A stretch of DNA of 9,216 nt, from the NCBI GenBank assembly GCA_020345785.1, contig CP070771.1, forward strand, positions 867,732 to 876,947, in the 5' to 3' direction. Position 1 is the stretch's first letter. The number at the start of each line of letters is the position of its first letter. The stretch is from Desulfobacterales bacterium (GTDB taxonomy: Bacteria > Desulfobacterota > Desulfobacteria > Desulfobacterales > JAFDCJ01). A program made the position numbers and the translations under genes. Shown piece after piece: positions 1 through 6,975 of this stretch. The notes under the pieces are model-generated. The model did no database searches. It worked only from the letters and a program-made list of their open reading frames with translations, and was not told where the DNA came from.

Positions 1-89
1 GCTTTTTTCATGAACGATCTTCTTGTCAAAACATAGTCGGCAAGAAAACCATTCAGAAAAGATTGGTTTTTGTTTTTTCCATTTTTCAT
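1..89 (-). CDS. N-terminus of a Tat-exported protein, probably a redox enzyme (partial)
   Basis: An ATG at 89-87 is preceded by a good ribosome binding site (GGGAGG on the minus strand, at about 94-100), and the frame stays open to the window edge, giving 30 residues. They contain T22-R23-R24-S25-F26-M27-K28, matching the twin-arginine export consensus (S/T)RRxFxK, after a polar, Lys/Asn-rich start. Tat substrates of this type are usually periplasmic enzymes carrying a molybdopterin, Fe-S or similar cofactor folded in the cytoplasm. No terminator is visible in the 80 bases separating it from the receiver gene upstream, so both are probably transcribed from the sigma54 promoter at 645-662. In an arsenic-related locus a molybdenum reductase such as ArrA is an attractive guess, but the visible part carries only the export signal and the enzyme class cannot be read from it. 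Confidence 0.75.
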   Translation of the reverse strand, partial: MKNGKNKNQSFLNGFLADYVLTRRSFMKK

Positions 90-169
90 ATTTCCTCCCT
101 TGGGTTTAATTAATAAATAAGGATTCGGGTATCAGGCTGTGTTAAAAGCAACCTGGTTGATCTGCGATC

Positions 170-604
170 TCAGGTGTCCGGAATTTTTTCTTCTTCATAA
201 ATACTTTTGATCCAGTACAACAGTTCATCCGGATCAATCGGCTTATTCAGGCAGGCATATATATGGTAGCAGATAGCGTCTTTCAGCTCGGGGTGAAAGC
301 GGTCTTTGGAGGTGCACAGAAAACGCATGCTAGGGTATTTGAGGGTGAGGTCCCGTATTAACAGATTGTCTATTGGCACCGTATCGATATCGACAACAAC
401 CGCCAGGTACCGATCGGAAGCAATGAGAACCTCCAGTGATGAGAAGGCCTGAATCTTTTCAACCTGATATTGCCGGGAAGACAGGATTTGAAATAATTTC
501 TGAGAGCTGTCTTTTTCGGCATCCAGAATTATAATTCCTTTTTCCAAATCTTCGTCTTTAGCGAGTTTTCGATTGATTGAATCTGTGAAGATGCATTTGA
601 ACAT
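170..604 (-). CDS. Receiver-only (CheY-like) response regulator
   Basis: The frame encodes a single receiver domain and no output domain. Numbering from the most upstream ATG (646), beta1 and the acidic pair are ILDAEKD (D42, D46), the probable phosphoacceptor is D86 in VVVDID (D88 is an alternative), the conserved Thr is T112 in LCTSKD, and the conserved Lys is K135 in LNKPID. The ATG at 646 cannot be the real start: it lies inside the -12 element of a sigma54 promoter, upstream of the predicted transcript start near 635. I therefore place the start at the ATG at 604 (144 residues), although its ribosome binding site is weak; a TTG at 628 or a later start is possible. The role may be as a phosphate shuttle or sink, or in protein-protein regulation. 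It lies upstream of, and probably in one transcript with, the Tat-substrate gene. Confidence 0.8.
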   Translation of the reverse strand: MFKCIFTDSINRKLAKDEDLEKGIIILDAEKDSSQKLFQILSSRQYQVEKIQAFSSLEVLIASDRYLAVVVDIDTVPIDNLLIRDLTLKYPSMRFLCTSKDRFHPELKDAICYHIYACLNKPIDPDELLYWIKSIYEEEKIPDT

Positions 605-644
605 CCATTTTGTACTACATCGTAACAATCCATCTCCAATCTGC

Positions 645-662
645 ATGCAACTTGGGTGCCAA
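645..662 (-). promoter_or_regulatory. Sigma54 (-24/-12) promoter for receiver and Tat-protein genes
   Basis: On the minus strand the sequence reads TTGGCACCCAAGTTGCAT. It contains TGGCAC, five bases, then TTGCA, and has the diagnostic GG (660-659) and GC (648-647) separated by exactly ten bases. This is an essentially consensus RpoN promoter. The predicted start of transcription is about 635. It points at the receiver gene and lies about 590 bases downstream of the end of the gene for a sigma54 activator on the same strand. Confidence 0.82.
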
Positions 663-748
663 TAAAGGATATGATGAATTTATAAGCCTATGGGGGGAAT
701 TTTATTGAGGGGTGCGTCTAATGTAAGTATTTGAAATAAAATCGATTT

Positions 749-857
749 ACACAAATATTTGCAGCCTCAGGATTTATCGGGAATTTTTAGTGCTGCGGCC
801 GTGGAGATTTTTTGGAATCGCGGCGCTTTCGTCCCGATTATGCACACAAAAATTTGC
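749..857. promoter_or_regulatory. Two phased repeats, candidate enhancer (UAS) sites for the sigma54 activator
   Basis: Two 14-base direct repeats differ at one position: ACACAAATATTTGC at 749-762 and ACACAAAAATTTGC at 844-857. Each core is a dyad: CAAATATTTG (752-761) is a perfect palindrome and CAAAAATTTG (847-856) is nearly so. They are 95 bases apart, close to nine helical turns, and lie about 115-130 and 210-225 bases upstream of the predicted sigma54 transcript start, a usual position for activator binding sites. A weaker imperfect inverted repeat lies at 894-912 (GTGTTCG, five bases, CGGACAC). Binding by the local activator is inferred. Confidence 0.45.
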
Positions 858-1007
858 GAAATTTACTTTAATCATATTATCAGATAGTTATGGGTGTTCG
901 AAATCCGGACACAAATCAAGCTGATTACACATCTCTCAGGCACGACAGCCTTGCATTCGTGAAAACGCGTCCAAGGTCATCCCATCTCGCAGCTGTGGAT
1001 TGCTTTT

Positions 1008-1062
1008 AAAAAAAAAAGAGTGGCTCCTCTCTCAAATGCCAAGACTCTGAGAGAAGAACCAC
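1008..1062 (-). terminator. Intrinsic terminator of the binding-protein/sigma54-activator operon
   Basis: The arms 1020-1034 and 1048-1062 form a 15-bp stem with a 13-base loop. Read as minus-strand RNA, the two non-Watson-Crick positions are G-U pairs, while on the plus strand they would be C-A mismatches. On the minus strand the stem is followed within two bases by ten T residues (A run at 1008-1017 on the plus strand). Strand-specific pairing and the T tract both say minus. It lies about 190 bases beyond the activator gene's stop codon and separates that operon from the sigma54 promoter. Confidence 0.85.
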
Positions 1063-1070
1063 CCTAATTT

Positions 1071-1128
1071 AGGAGGTACAACTAAAAGTATGGAAGTATT
1101 AACGGCGAATAAAGATCTATCACCATAG
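1071..1128 (+). other. Orphan ribosome binding site with a 12-codon reading frame
   Basis: On the plus strand AGGAGG (1071-1076) is followed 13 bases later by ATG (1090) and a frame reading MEVLTANKDLSP, ending at TAG (1126-1128). The stretch follows directly on the 1020-1062 hairpin. It may be the leader and first codons of a lost gene or mobile element, a leader peptide, or chance. The Shine-Dalgarno to start spacing is long, and no plus-strand promoter is obvious. Confidence 0.25.
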
Positions 1129-1250
1129 ACAACTTAATGTCAAGAAAAAAATGCTACATTGTGGTAAATTATTTTTAAAGTCCAAAAAGTAAACTACCAA
1201 AGGATACGGCCGGCGGAAATTAGAGGAATCCATTCAAGCGTTGGGGGTTG

Positions 1251-3452
1251 CTAATGGAGGGTCGGCTTCGCGATTTGATACTTTTTAAGTTTATCGTACA
1301 GCGTACTGCGACTTATTCCGAGGCGATGGGCGGCGGCTTTTTTATTCCAGCTGCATTCATCTAAAACTTCCAGCAGCAGTTTTCGTTCATTTTCATAAAT
1401 GGTCCGTTTGGGCGTTGCCGTTATTTCTTCAGGCTCGGCTTGCACGAGTGCTTTGGGCAGGTCTGAGATTTCAATATTTTTACCTTTGGCCAGTACGGCC
1501 GCATGTTCGATGCTGTTTTCAAGTTCTCGGACATTGCCGGGCCAATGATAGTCAAGCAGCAAACGCATCGCGTCGGAACTGATTCCTTCAGCCCCGTTGC
1601 CCTGTTCAGCTGCGAAGTGCCGTAAAAAATGCCGGGCCAGCAACGGGATGTCGTTGCGGCGATTTCGCAAGGCCGGCATTTGAATGGGAATAACGTTGAG
1701 GCGGTAAAAGAGATCTTCCCGGAAATTGCCGATTTTCACCTCTTTCAGAAGTTCCTTGTTGGTGGCTGCCAGAATGCGTACGTCCACCGAAAGCGTTTTT
1801 TCACCGCCGAGACGCTCAAATTGCCGGCTTTGAAGAATTCGCAGCATCTTAATCTGGGCTGTGGAAGAAATTTCTCCGATTTCATCCAGAAAGACGGTCC
1901 CCCCATCGGCTTGTTCAAATCTTCCCGCCTTTTGACGAACCGCTCCGGTGAATGCGCCTTTTTCGTGGCCGAAAAGTTCACTTTCCAGAAGAGTTGTCGG
2001 ATAGGCCGAACAATTAATGACCACAAAAGGCTTGTCCCGGCGGAGGCTTTGATTGTGGATCGCGCGGGCTACCAACTCTTTTCCTGTTCCGCTTTCACCC
2101 TGGATCAACACGGTTGCATCCGTTGGCGCGACGTCTTCAATCAGTTTGTAGACAACCTGCATTTGGGAATCTTTGCCGATCAAGCCGCCGAATCCGGAAG
2201 AAAGCTCTATGCGGGTTTTCAGTTCACGGATTTCTTCCTCATGTGCAGCCGCTCTTCGGATGGCGCTGCAAGACTGGTTTAAAATCATATCGATTACATC
2301 CAGTTCAGTAGCGATGCAGTCGCAATCACCAGGGCAGGCGATCATCATGGCCCCTAAAAGCTGGTCTTCATGGCGCATGGGGAATGCGACCAGTTTTTCG
2401 GATGACCGCAATGCATCCTGAAAGAGATCGGTCTCAATCGGATTCTTTTGAAGAAAGGCCATCGAGCGAAGCTCGGCCAGTTTTGCATAGGCAGTCTTTG
2501 CCGGCTTGCCCTCGAGTGTGCGGGCTTCTTTATCCGAGTGGACAAAAACGGTGTCCTTGTTTTGATTGAATACAAGAACGATCATATCCTTACAGGTGAC
2601 AATGGCCTGCAGTTTATTTATGAGATAGGAGCAAATGTCCTTCAAATTTGACAATGCGTTGATTTGTTGCGAGATCATAAAGGAAGTGCGGGTTTGCTGG
2701 TGGGCTCGATCCAAGGCCTCATTATTATCTTCCAGTCGCCGGGTGTAATCTTTAATCCGCAGAATCATTTTCTGGAAGGAGGTTGCCAGTTTGCCGACTT
2801 CATCCTGCGACTCGATTTTGATGCCCGCTTCCAAATGGCCCTCATCAATTTTTTCAACGGTATCTGCCAGGGATGTGAGCGGACGGGTAATATGTCGAAT
2901 GAATACGAGACCCAGACCAATTGCCGCCAGCAGGATCGCCCCGGTAATGGCGCCAATCTGGATCCACAGTTGGCTAATTTGTTTGCGATAGGATGCATCA
3001 CTCATCCCTAATCGCAAGGTACCTGCTTTGCCGGACAGAATCGGCCAGGCAATATCCAGGTAGTGCTCACCTTCGGTGGAGATTATCTTCTTCAAAACAA
3101 CACCTTCACCGGTTTCAATGGTATTCGCACCAATCAGGTCAATCGGAATACCCTTGGAAAATGTGTGGGCCAGAATCTCTCTGTTGCGGGAGATAAAAAT
3201 GTAAGTGACTTCGGCGTTGCTGTGAAGTTGGTGGTCAAGTGTTTTTTGGAGCGCCACCAGATCATTGATTAAGATCTTGTCCGTTGCTTCCAGCGCTATC
3301 GATTGGGCGATATTTTCCGTCCGGGCGGTGGCCGCGCGGTGAAGGCTGCTGCTGTAGCGATCGGTAACGATCAAGGCAATCAGTACGCATGATCCGATCA
3401 CGAGTGCAAAAATAGTTGCCAATAGCTTGCTTTTAAGACTGTGCGTCTGCAT
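1251..3452 (-). CDS. Membrane-anchored sigma54-dependent transcriptional activator (Cache-like sensor, HAMP, GAF, AAA+, Fis HTH)
   Basis: The 733-residue protein activates RpoN promoters. In order: TM1 (about 9-30); a periplasmic sensor of about 130 residues (31-162, probably Cache-like); TM2 (about 163-185); HAMP (186-240); a short helical linker; a GAF-like domain (about 255-400); a sigma54-interaction AAA+ domain (about 420-650) with Walker A GESGTGKE (452-459), intact GAFTGA loop (499-504), Walker B TVFLDE (519-524), sensor-I AATN (562-565) and sensor-II PGNVREL (638-644); and a Fis-type HTH (about 701-725). It has neither a histidine-kinase nor a receiver domain, so the signal must pass through the membrane directly to the ATPase. 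Three cysteines cluster at the end of the GAF (C373, C377, C379). Its start overlaps the binding-protein gene by 20 bases, indicating translational coupling and a shared function. Promoter 645-662 is the obvious target. Confidence 0.93.
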   Translation of the reverse strand: MQTHSLKSKLLATIFALVIGSCVLIALIVTDRYSSSLHRAATARTENIAQSIALEATDKILINDLVALQKTLDHQLHSNAEVTYIFISRNREILAHTFSKGIPIDLIGANTIETGEGVVLKKIISTEGEHYLDIAWPILSGKAGTLRLGMSDASYRKQISQLWIQIGAITGAILLAAIGLGLVFIRHITRPLTSLADTVEKIDEGHLEAGIKIESQDEVGKLATSFQKMILRIKDYTRRLEDNNEALDRAHQQTRTSFMISQQINALSNLKDICSYLINKLQAIVTCKDMIVLVFNQNKDTVFVHSDKEARTLEGKPAKTAYAKLAELRSMAFLQKNPIETDLFQDALRSSEKLVAFPMRHEDQLLGAMMIACPGDCDCIATELDVIDMILNQSCSAIRRAAAHEEEIRELKTRIELSSGFGGLIGKDSQMQVVYKLIEDVAPTDATVLIQGESGTGKELVARAIHNQSLRRDKPFVVINCSAYPTTLLESELFGHEKGAFTGAVRQKAGRFEQADGGTVFLDEIGEISSTAQIKMLRILQSRQFERLGGEKTLSVDVRILAATNKELLKEVKIGNFREDLFYRLNVIPIQMPALRNRRNDIPLLARHFLRHFAAEQGNGAEGISSDAMRLLLDYHWPGNVRELENSIEHAAVLAKGKNIEISDLPKALVQAEPEEITATPKRTIYENERKLLLEVLDECSWNKKAAAHRLGISRSTLYDKLKKYQIAKPTLH

Positions 3453-4392
3453 GCGATGTTGTCTCTATCTGTTCCAGGCTCTGTTGCATCATCCGGATAG
3501 GTGCATACCATTGTTCTTGGGGCGGAACGAATCGATCAATTAACAATTCGGAGAGGATCTTTTTACCTGCCGGATCCAGGTGCATGGTGTAAAGGGTTTC
3601 ACGAATTTGCCGTTTTAGAATTTCGGGTATCATGCTCGAGGCGACGAGCGGCGGGCTGCCGAACGGCTCTGATTTTTTTATGACTCTGGTTTTTGAGGTG
3701 TAAAGCGGATTCTGCTTGCTGTAATATTCCCACTTATGGCCGTCAACGGCCGCCCCATCCACCAGCGACCGGGCCACCGCCAGAATTGAATTGTCATGGC
3801 TGTATGTATAAATTGTTTTGCCGAAAAAAGAATCCGGCGATTCACCGAGTTGTCGGAGCCAGAATTTAGGGACCAAGGCGCCGGAATTTGAGTCGGGATC
3901 GGTGAACGCAAAGGTGTGCCCCCTCAAGTCATTCAGATTTTGGTATGGACTTTCGATGTTAACAATCAGATAGGAGTGATAAAAGGGTTCGTTGCGAACG
4001 AGGGGGGTTGCCAGGGCTTCCAAACCGTATTTTTGCTTATCGTTGGCATACGGACCGGAGCAGATAAATGCCAGATCGATCTGTTCTTTGTCGATCAGGG
4101 TATTGACCTCTTCGTAGGTTTTGCGCTGAACAAGCTGGATATCCTGTCCCAGGCGGACGCCGATATAGTTTAGAAGTTGCTCATAAAATATCAGCGTCTC
4201 TTTAGGAGAAATCATGGCGGCCACGGCCACCTTCAGGGTCCCCGATTCCGATACCTGGCCAGCCGGACGCTCGACCTTCAAGGTCTTGGAGAAGTCGACC
4301 ACAACGGCATCGCTGTCTTTGCCGCAGCCCGAAACCACCACAAGCATTGCGAATAACAAAGAGCCGATTAAAAATTTGACATGTGTCGTCAT
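3433..4392 (-). CDS. Periplasmic lipoprotein of the PhnD-like (phosphonate/AioX/ArrX) binding-protein family
   Basis: The 319 residues start with a lipoprotein signal: a hydrophobic stretch (7-22), then a lipobox V-S-G-C with C23 as the lipidation site and Gly at +2, so outer-membrane sorting is likely. The rest is a class II periplasmic binding domain of the PF12974 type: LKVAVAAMISPKET (53-66), an IDLAFICSGPYAND segment (105-118), TFAFTDPDSNSG (160-171) and GAAVDGHKWEYY (213-224), the usual ligand-pocket regions. C111 is the only cysteine in the mature protein besides C23. There are no permease or ATPase genes nearby, and it overlaps the membrane sigma54 activator gene, so it is more likely a sensor subunit than a transporter subunit. 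This family includes the arsenic-oxyanion sensors AioX and ArrX, which fits the adjacent ars genes; phosphate, phosphite or phosphonate remain possible ligands. Confidence 0.88.
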   Translation of the reverse strand: MTTHVKFLIGSLLFAMLVVVSGCGKDSDAVVVDFSKTLKVERPAGQVSESGTLKVAVAAMISPKETLIFYEQLLNYIGVRLGQDIQLVQRKTYEEVNTLIDKEQIDLAFICSGPYANDKQKYGLEALATPLVRNEPFYHSYLIVNIESPYQNLNDLRGHTFAFTDPDSNSGALVPKFWLRQLGESPDSFFGKTIYTYSHDNSILAVARSLVDGAAVDGHKWEYYSKQNPLYTSKTRVIKKSEPFGSPPLVASSMIPEILKRQIRETLYTMHLDPAGKKILSELLIDRFVPPQEQWYAPIRMMQQSLEQIETTSHADAQS

Positions 4393-4397
4393 TGTGC

Positions 4398-4427
4398 AGG
4401 ATTACCCTTACAAGTATTCCTAATCCT
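4398..4427. repeat. Inverted repeat in the leader of the binding-protein gene
   Basis: AGGATTA (4398-4404) and TAATCCT (4421-4427) are perfect 7-base arms around a 16-base loop, 6 to 35 bases before the ATG at 4392. The purine-rich stretch AAGGG that could serve as ribosome binding site falls in the loop. It may be an operator or a leader hairpin influencing translation; the evidence is only the symmetry and position. Confidence 0.35.
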
Positions 4428-4485
4428 TTCCTTCTGAAATAATTGCCAAAATAAAAACATGTTCGAAAATCGTACAGACATTATT

Positions 4486-4515
4486 TTTATACCACCATGT
4501 GATATCGAAAGTCAA
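4486..4515 (-). promoter_or_regulatory. Sigma70-type promoter for the binding-protein/sigma54-activator operon
   Basis: On the minus strand TTGACT (4515-4510), an 18-base spacer and TATAAA (4491-4486) form a good housekeeping promoter. The expected start is near 4479, leaving a leader of about 87 bases before the ATG at 4392. It lies in the gap after the broken Fe-S gene, so the sensor operon can be transcribed independently of the ars operon. No terminator is visible between the two, so read-through is also possible. Confidence 0.65.
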
Positions 4516-4550
4516 TTGTTGATTCACGTATCATCAAATTCAGTGCCCTT

Positions 4551-5820
4551 CTATCCTAAGCCATAGCCTTTTGGGAGAATCTCGATCGGATGGTATACCT
4601 TGCACGGCAGCAGCTGGTTGAACTGCAATCGGCAGCTCAGGCAATCGGTTATAAGTCGCTCAGAATCAAACTCTTTGATTTTGACCATCAAACGGTTTCC
4701 CAGATGAATGGACTTTTCGTGAAATTCCCGTTTGAACCCCATAATCCCACCCATACCGCAACAGTACAATCTGCCGTCCAATGATTCCATATCGATACCC
4801 GGCAATAAACCCAGCAGTTCCTGATACGGCCGGCCGATGTTCTGCTCTCTGCGGTGGCAGGGGAGATAATACACCATGCGGCCGGATATTTTGCTGAAAT
4901 TTGTTTTCAGCTCCCCTGATCGATGCAGATTTGCCAGATATTCGCCAAGGTCATGGGTGTTTTCCGCCACCATGATCGTTTCATGGGGTCGATGGCCGAG
5001 AAATAGCCGTCATCTTTGAAAATGCCCTGATACAACTTTCGTTTCAGTAGGCTAAACTTTTTGCCGCCCGGAGTATCGGCTACCTTTTCTGTTGGTATTT
5101 TCAGATAGGCTTCATCGGCCCCCGCCGCTTCCTGATATTCCCGTGAATATTAGGGCGCCTGCTTTTAGGACATTTTTCAGCATAAAGCCGCAGGTCGGGC
5201 AGGAGCAGACATATCATACCCGTCCTGAATCGCTTCGGCCAGCCGGTCAATATTCAATTGCACGAATCCCAGCGTCAGCTGACGGTCGCCTTCCAGCATT
5301 GAGGGCATGCCGCAGCATTTTTGTTCCGGAAAATAGACCTCGATCCCGTTGTGCTGAAAAACCTCAACCGCTGCTTTGGGCACTTCCGGGAAAAATACCG
5401 GGCTGTAGACCCCGCAAAATAGGCCACTTTCTTTTTTTTCTTTTGAAGTCCTTTTTGAAAGGAATTTTTTTTCATCCATGTCGAGAAATTTTCTTCAGGG
5501 AATCGGATGAGTTTTCGCTTATTATGAATCCCGGTTATACCTTTAACCAATCCACCGATTTGTCGGTTCTGCAAAAGATAGTTTGTCACCTGTGGGAAGA
5601 TACCGCACGGTTTCCCAATTCGTTCCACATCTTCTAAAAGCCGGATGCTTAACGGAAGACCGTCCCTGTCTATAAAAGCCGTTTTGGCAATCATAATATC
5701 CGCCCGGATGTTGGGGCACGGACACACCGCGCAAAAATTACACAGATTCACCAGATGCTTCCGTTATTCGGGAGTTATCTTTTCTCCGGCTTCCTTTTCT
5801 TTATCGTAGAGTCGATAGAG
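4551..5820 (-). pseudogene. Degraded CCG-domain Fe-S oxidoreductase (HdrD/GlpC-like)
   Basis: Pieces in successive frames join into one protein of about 420 residues: an N-terminal cluster segment VNLCNFCAVCPCPNIR, a first CCG domain (YFAGSTARYF, then EQKCCGMP and CSCPTCG) and a second (YYLPCHRR, LYCCGMGG, DCLSCR), ending at TAG 4551-4553. Such proteins bind [4Fe-4S] clusters and pass electrons in the cytoplasm, as in HdrD, GlpC or GlcF. Lesions: no start codon in frame at the 5' end, an in-frame TAA at 5764-5766 (probably a former CAA), a missing T in the run at 5391-5395, a missing base near 5211, an extra base near 5150, a missing base near 4977, and Ser (5407-5409) where the first CCG cysteine belongs. 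Intact fragments such as 4551-4973 could be mistaken for small genes. It starts about 13 bases after acr3 and was the last gene of the ars operon; its original role there is unknown. Confidence 0.88.
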
Positions 5821-5832
5821 TTATGAAGATTT

Positions 5833-6927
5833 TTATGGTTTGCAGCTTACGTGACAGACACCGGCCGGTGTTTCCACAGCGTAGGGAAAATATTTTTTTC
5901 GAAACGACAGCGCCACGTTCACCAGGCTGATGAGAACCGGCACTTCCAACAGCGGTCCGATAACCGTTGCAAAGGCCTGATCGGAATCGATCCCGAAAAT
6001 GGCTACTGCTACGGCAATGGCCAGCTCAAAGTCATTGCTGCCCGCTGTAAATGCCACCGTGGTGGTCTGGGCGTAATTGGCATCGATCTTGTAAGCGATA
6101 AAAAATGTAATAAACCACATAAAAAAGAAGTAAATGCCCAGCGGTATAGCCACCCGGATGACATCCAGGGGCTGCTTTATAATAAACTCGCCTTTAAGCG
6201 AAAACATGACAATAATGGTAAAGAGCAGCGCTACCAGCGTTAACGGACTGATTCTTGGAACAAAGACCTCTTCATACCATTCTTTACCTTTTGCTTTTAG
6301 CAGGCTGAAACGGGTGATGACCCCGGCAATGAATGGAATGCCTAAGTAAATAAACACGGTTTTAGCAGCTTCCGTTATAGTTATACTGACATTTAACCCT
6401 TTGACGAGTCCAAGCCAATTCAGAGCCACGGTGATAAAAAGATAGATGTAAACGGCATAGAACAGGACTTGAAAAATCGCATTGAAGGCCACCAGGCCCA
6501 CGGCAAGTTCTCGGTCCCCTTCAGCCAACTCGTTCCACACGATGACCATGGCGATACATCTTGCAAGACCCACCAGAATGACGCCGATCATATATCCGGG
6601 ATAAGCGCGCAAAAATATGATCGCCAGAACAAACATAATGATAGGTCCGAAAACCCAGTTTTGAAGCAAAGAAATAACCAGGAGCTTTTTGTGGGACAAG
6701 ACCTTGCCCATTTCCTCGTATTTTACCTTGGCCAGGGGAGGGTACATCATTAATATCAATCCGATGGCGATGGGAATTGATGTTGTACCCACTTGAAGGC
6801 CGGAAATAAATTCAGTTACCCCAGGTGCAAAATAACCGGTGCCGATTCCGATGCCCATAGCAATGAAAATCCATAGTGTTAAAAACCGATCCAAAAACGA
6901 AAGCTGTTTTCCCTGTGCATCAACCAT
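5833..6927 (-). CDS. acr3: ACR3-family arsenite efflux permease
   Basis: The 364-residue membrane protein exports arsenite (As(OH)3/arsenite anion) across the inner membrane using the proton motive force. About ten hydrophobic segments are visible. The family hallmark [16 protein letters not shown] contains the conserved TM4 cysteine (C124 from the chosen start), and [14 protein letters not shown] carries the conserved TM9 glutamate (E301), both needed for transport in characterised ACR3 proteins. The length matches the family. The frame extends upstream to 6996, but I choose the ATG at 6927 because AAGGAGG lies 11 bases before it, the [15 protein letters not shown] start matches the family's usual cytoplasmic N-terminus, and the upstream extension translates an intergenic repeat (6976-6999). 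The C-terminal tail has two extra cysteines (C358, C362). It follows arsR and the Fe-S gene in the ars operon. Confidence 0.95.
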   Translation of the reverse strand: MVDAQGKQLSFLDRFLTLWIFIAMGIGIGTGYFAPGVTEFISGLQVGTTSIPIAIGLILMMYPPLAKVKYEEMGKVLSHKKLLVISLLQNWVFGPIIMFVLAIIFLRAYPGYMIGVILVGLARCIAMVIVWNELAEGDRELAVGLVAFNAIFQVLFYAVYIYLFITVALNWLGLVKGLNVSITITEAAKTVFIYLGIPFIAGVITRFSLLKAKGKEWYEEVFVPRISPLTLVALLFTIIVMFSLKGEFIIKQPLDVIRVAIPLGIYFFFMWFITFFIAYKIDANYAQTTTVAFTAGSNDFELAIAVAVAIFGIDSDQAFATVIGPLLEVPVLISLVNVALSFRKKYFPYAVETPAGVCHVSCKP

Positions 6928-6975
6928 GATTACAATTTCCTCCTTATCTGAAGATTCAGATCTAAAATTTTCAGC

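Larger units (their letters stand above)
663..1250. other. Long intergenic region with regulatory signals and no convincing gene
   Basis: This stretch between the sigma54 activator gene and the sigma54 promoter contains the candidate enhancer repeats, an imperfect inverted repeat at 894-912, the minus-strand terminator at 1008-1062 and an orphan plus-strand ribosome binding site with a 12-codon frame at 1071-1128. Outside these I see AT-rich sequence with no open frame of believable length on either strand. Confidence 0.6.

Noticed and set aside
605..646. Upstream ATG (646) as start of the receiver protein
   Set aside because: The codon lies in the -12 box of the sigma54 promoter, before the predicted transcript start, and the extra residues do not resemble a receiver domain.
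749..857. CRISPR array or tandem repeat array in the long gap
   Set aside because: There are only two copies of a 14-base repeat; the position relative to the sigma54 promoter makes regulatory sites a better explanation.
930..1000. Minus-strand 14-codon frame (MTLDAFSRMQGCRA) as a small gene or nitroreductase remnant
   Set aside because: Too short to support, no further homologous-looking sequence in any frame after its stop.
1629..2282. 217-codon plus-strand open frame opposite the sigma54 activator
   Set aside because: It is the antisense shadow of the AAA+ domain. It has no recognisable motif, and the minus-strand gene carries all the family signatures.
4551..4973. Separate 140-residue CCG protein gene
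   Set aside because: It has no convincing ribosome binding site, and its sequence continues directly from the adjacent frame upstream (DPMKR then IMVAEN), so it is the 3' fragment of the broken Fe-S gene.
5092..5637. 181-codon plus-strand frame
   Set aside because: Antisense to the degraded CCG gene, low complexity, no family features.
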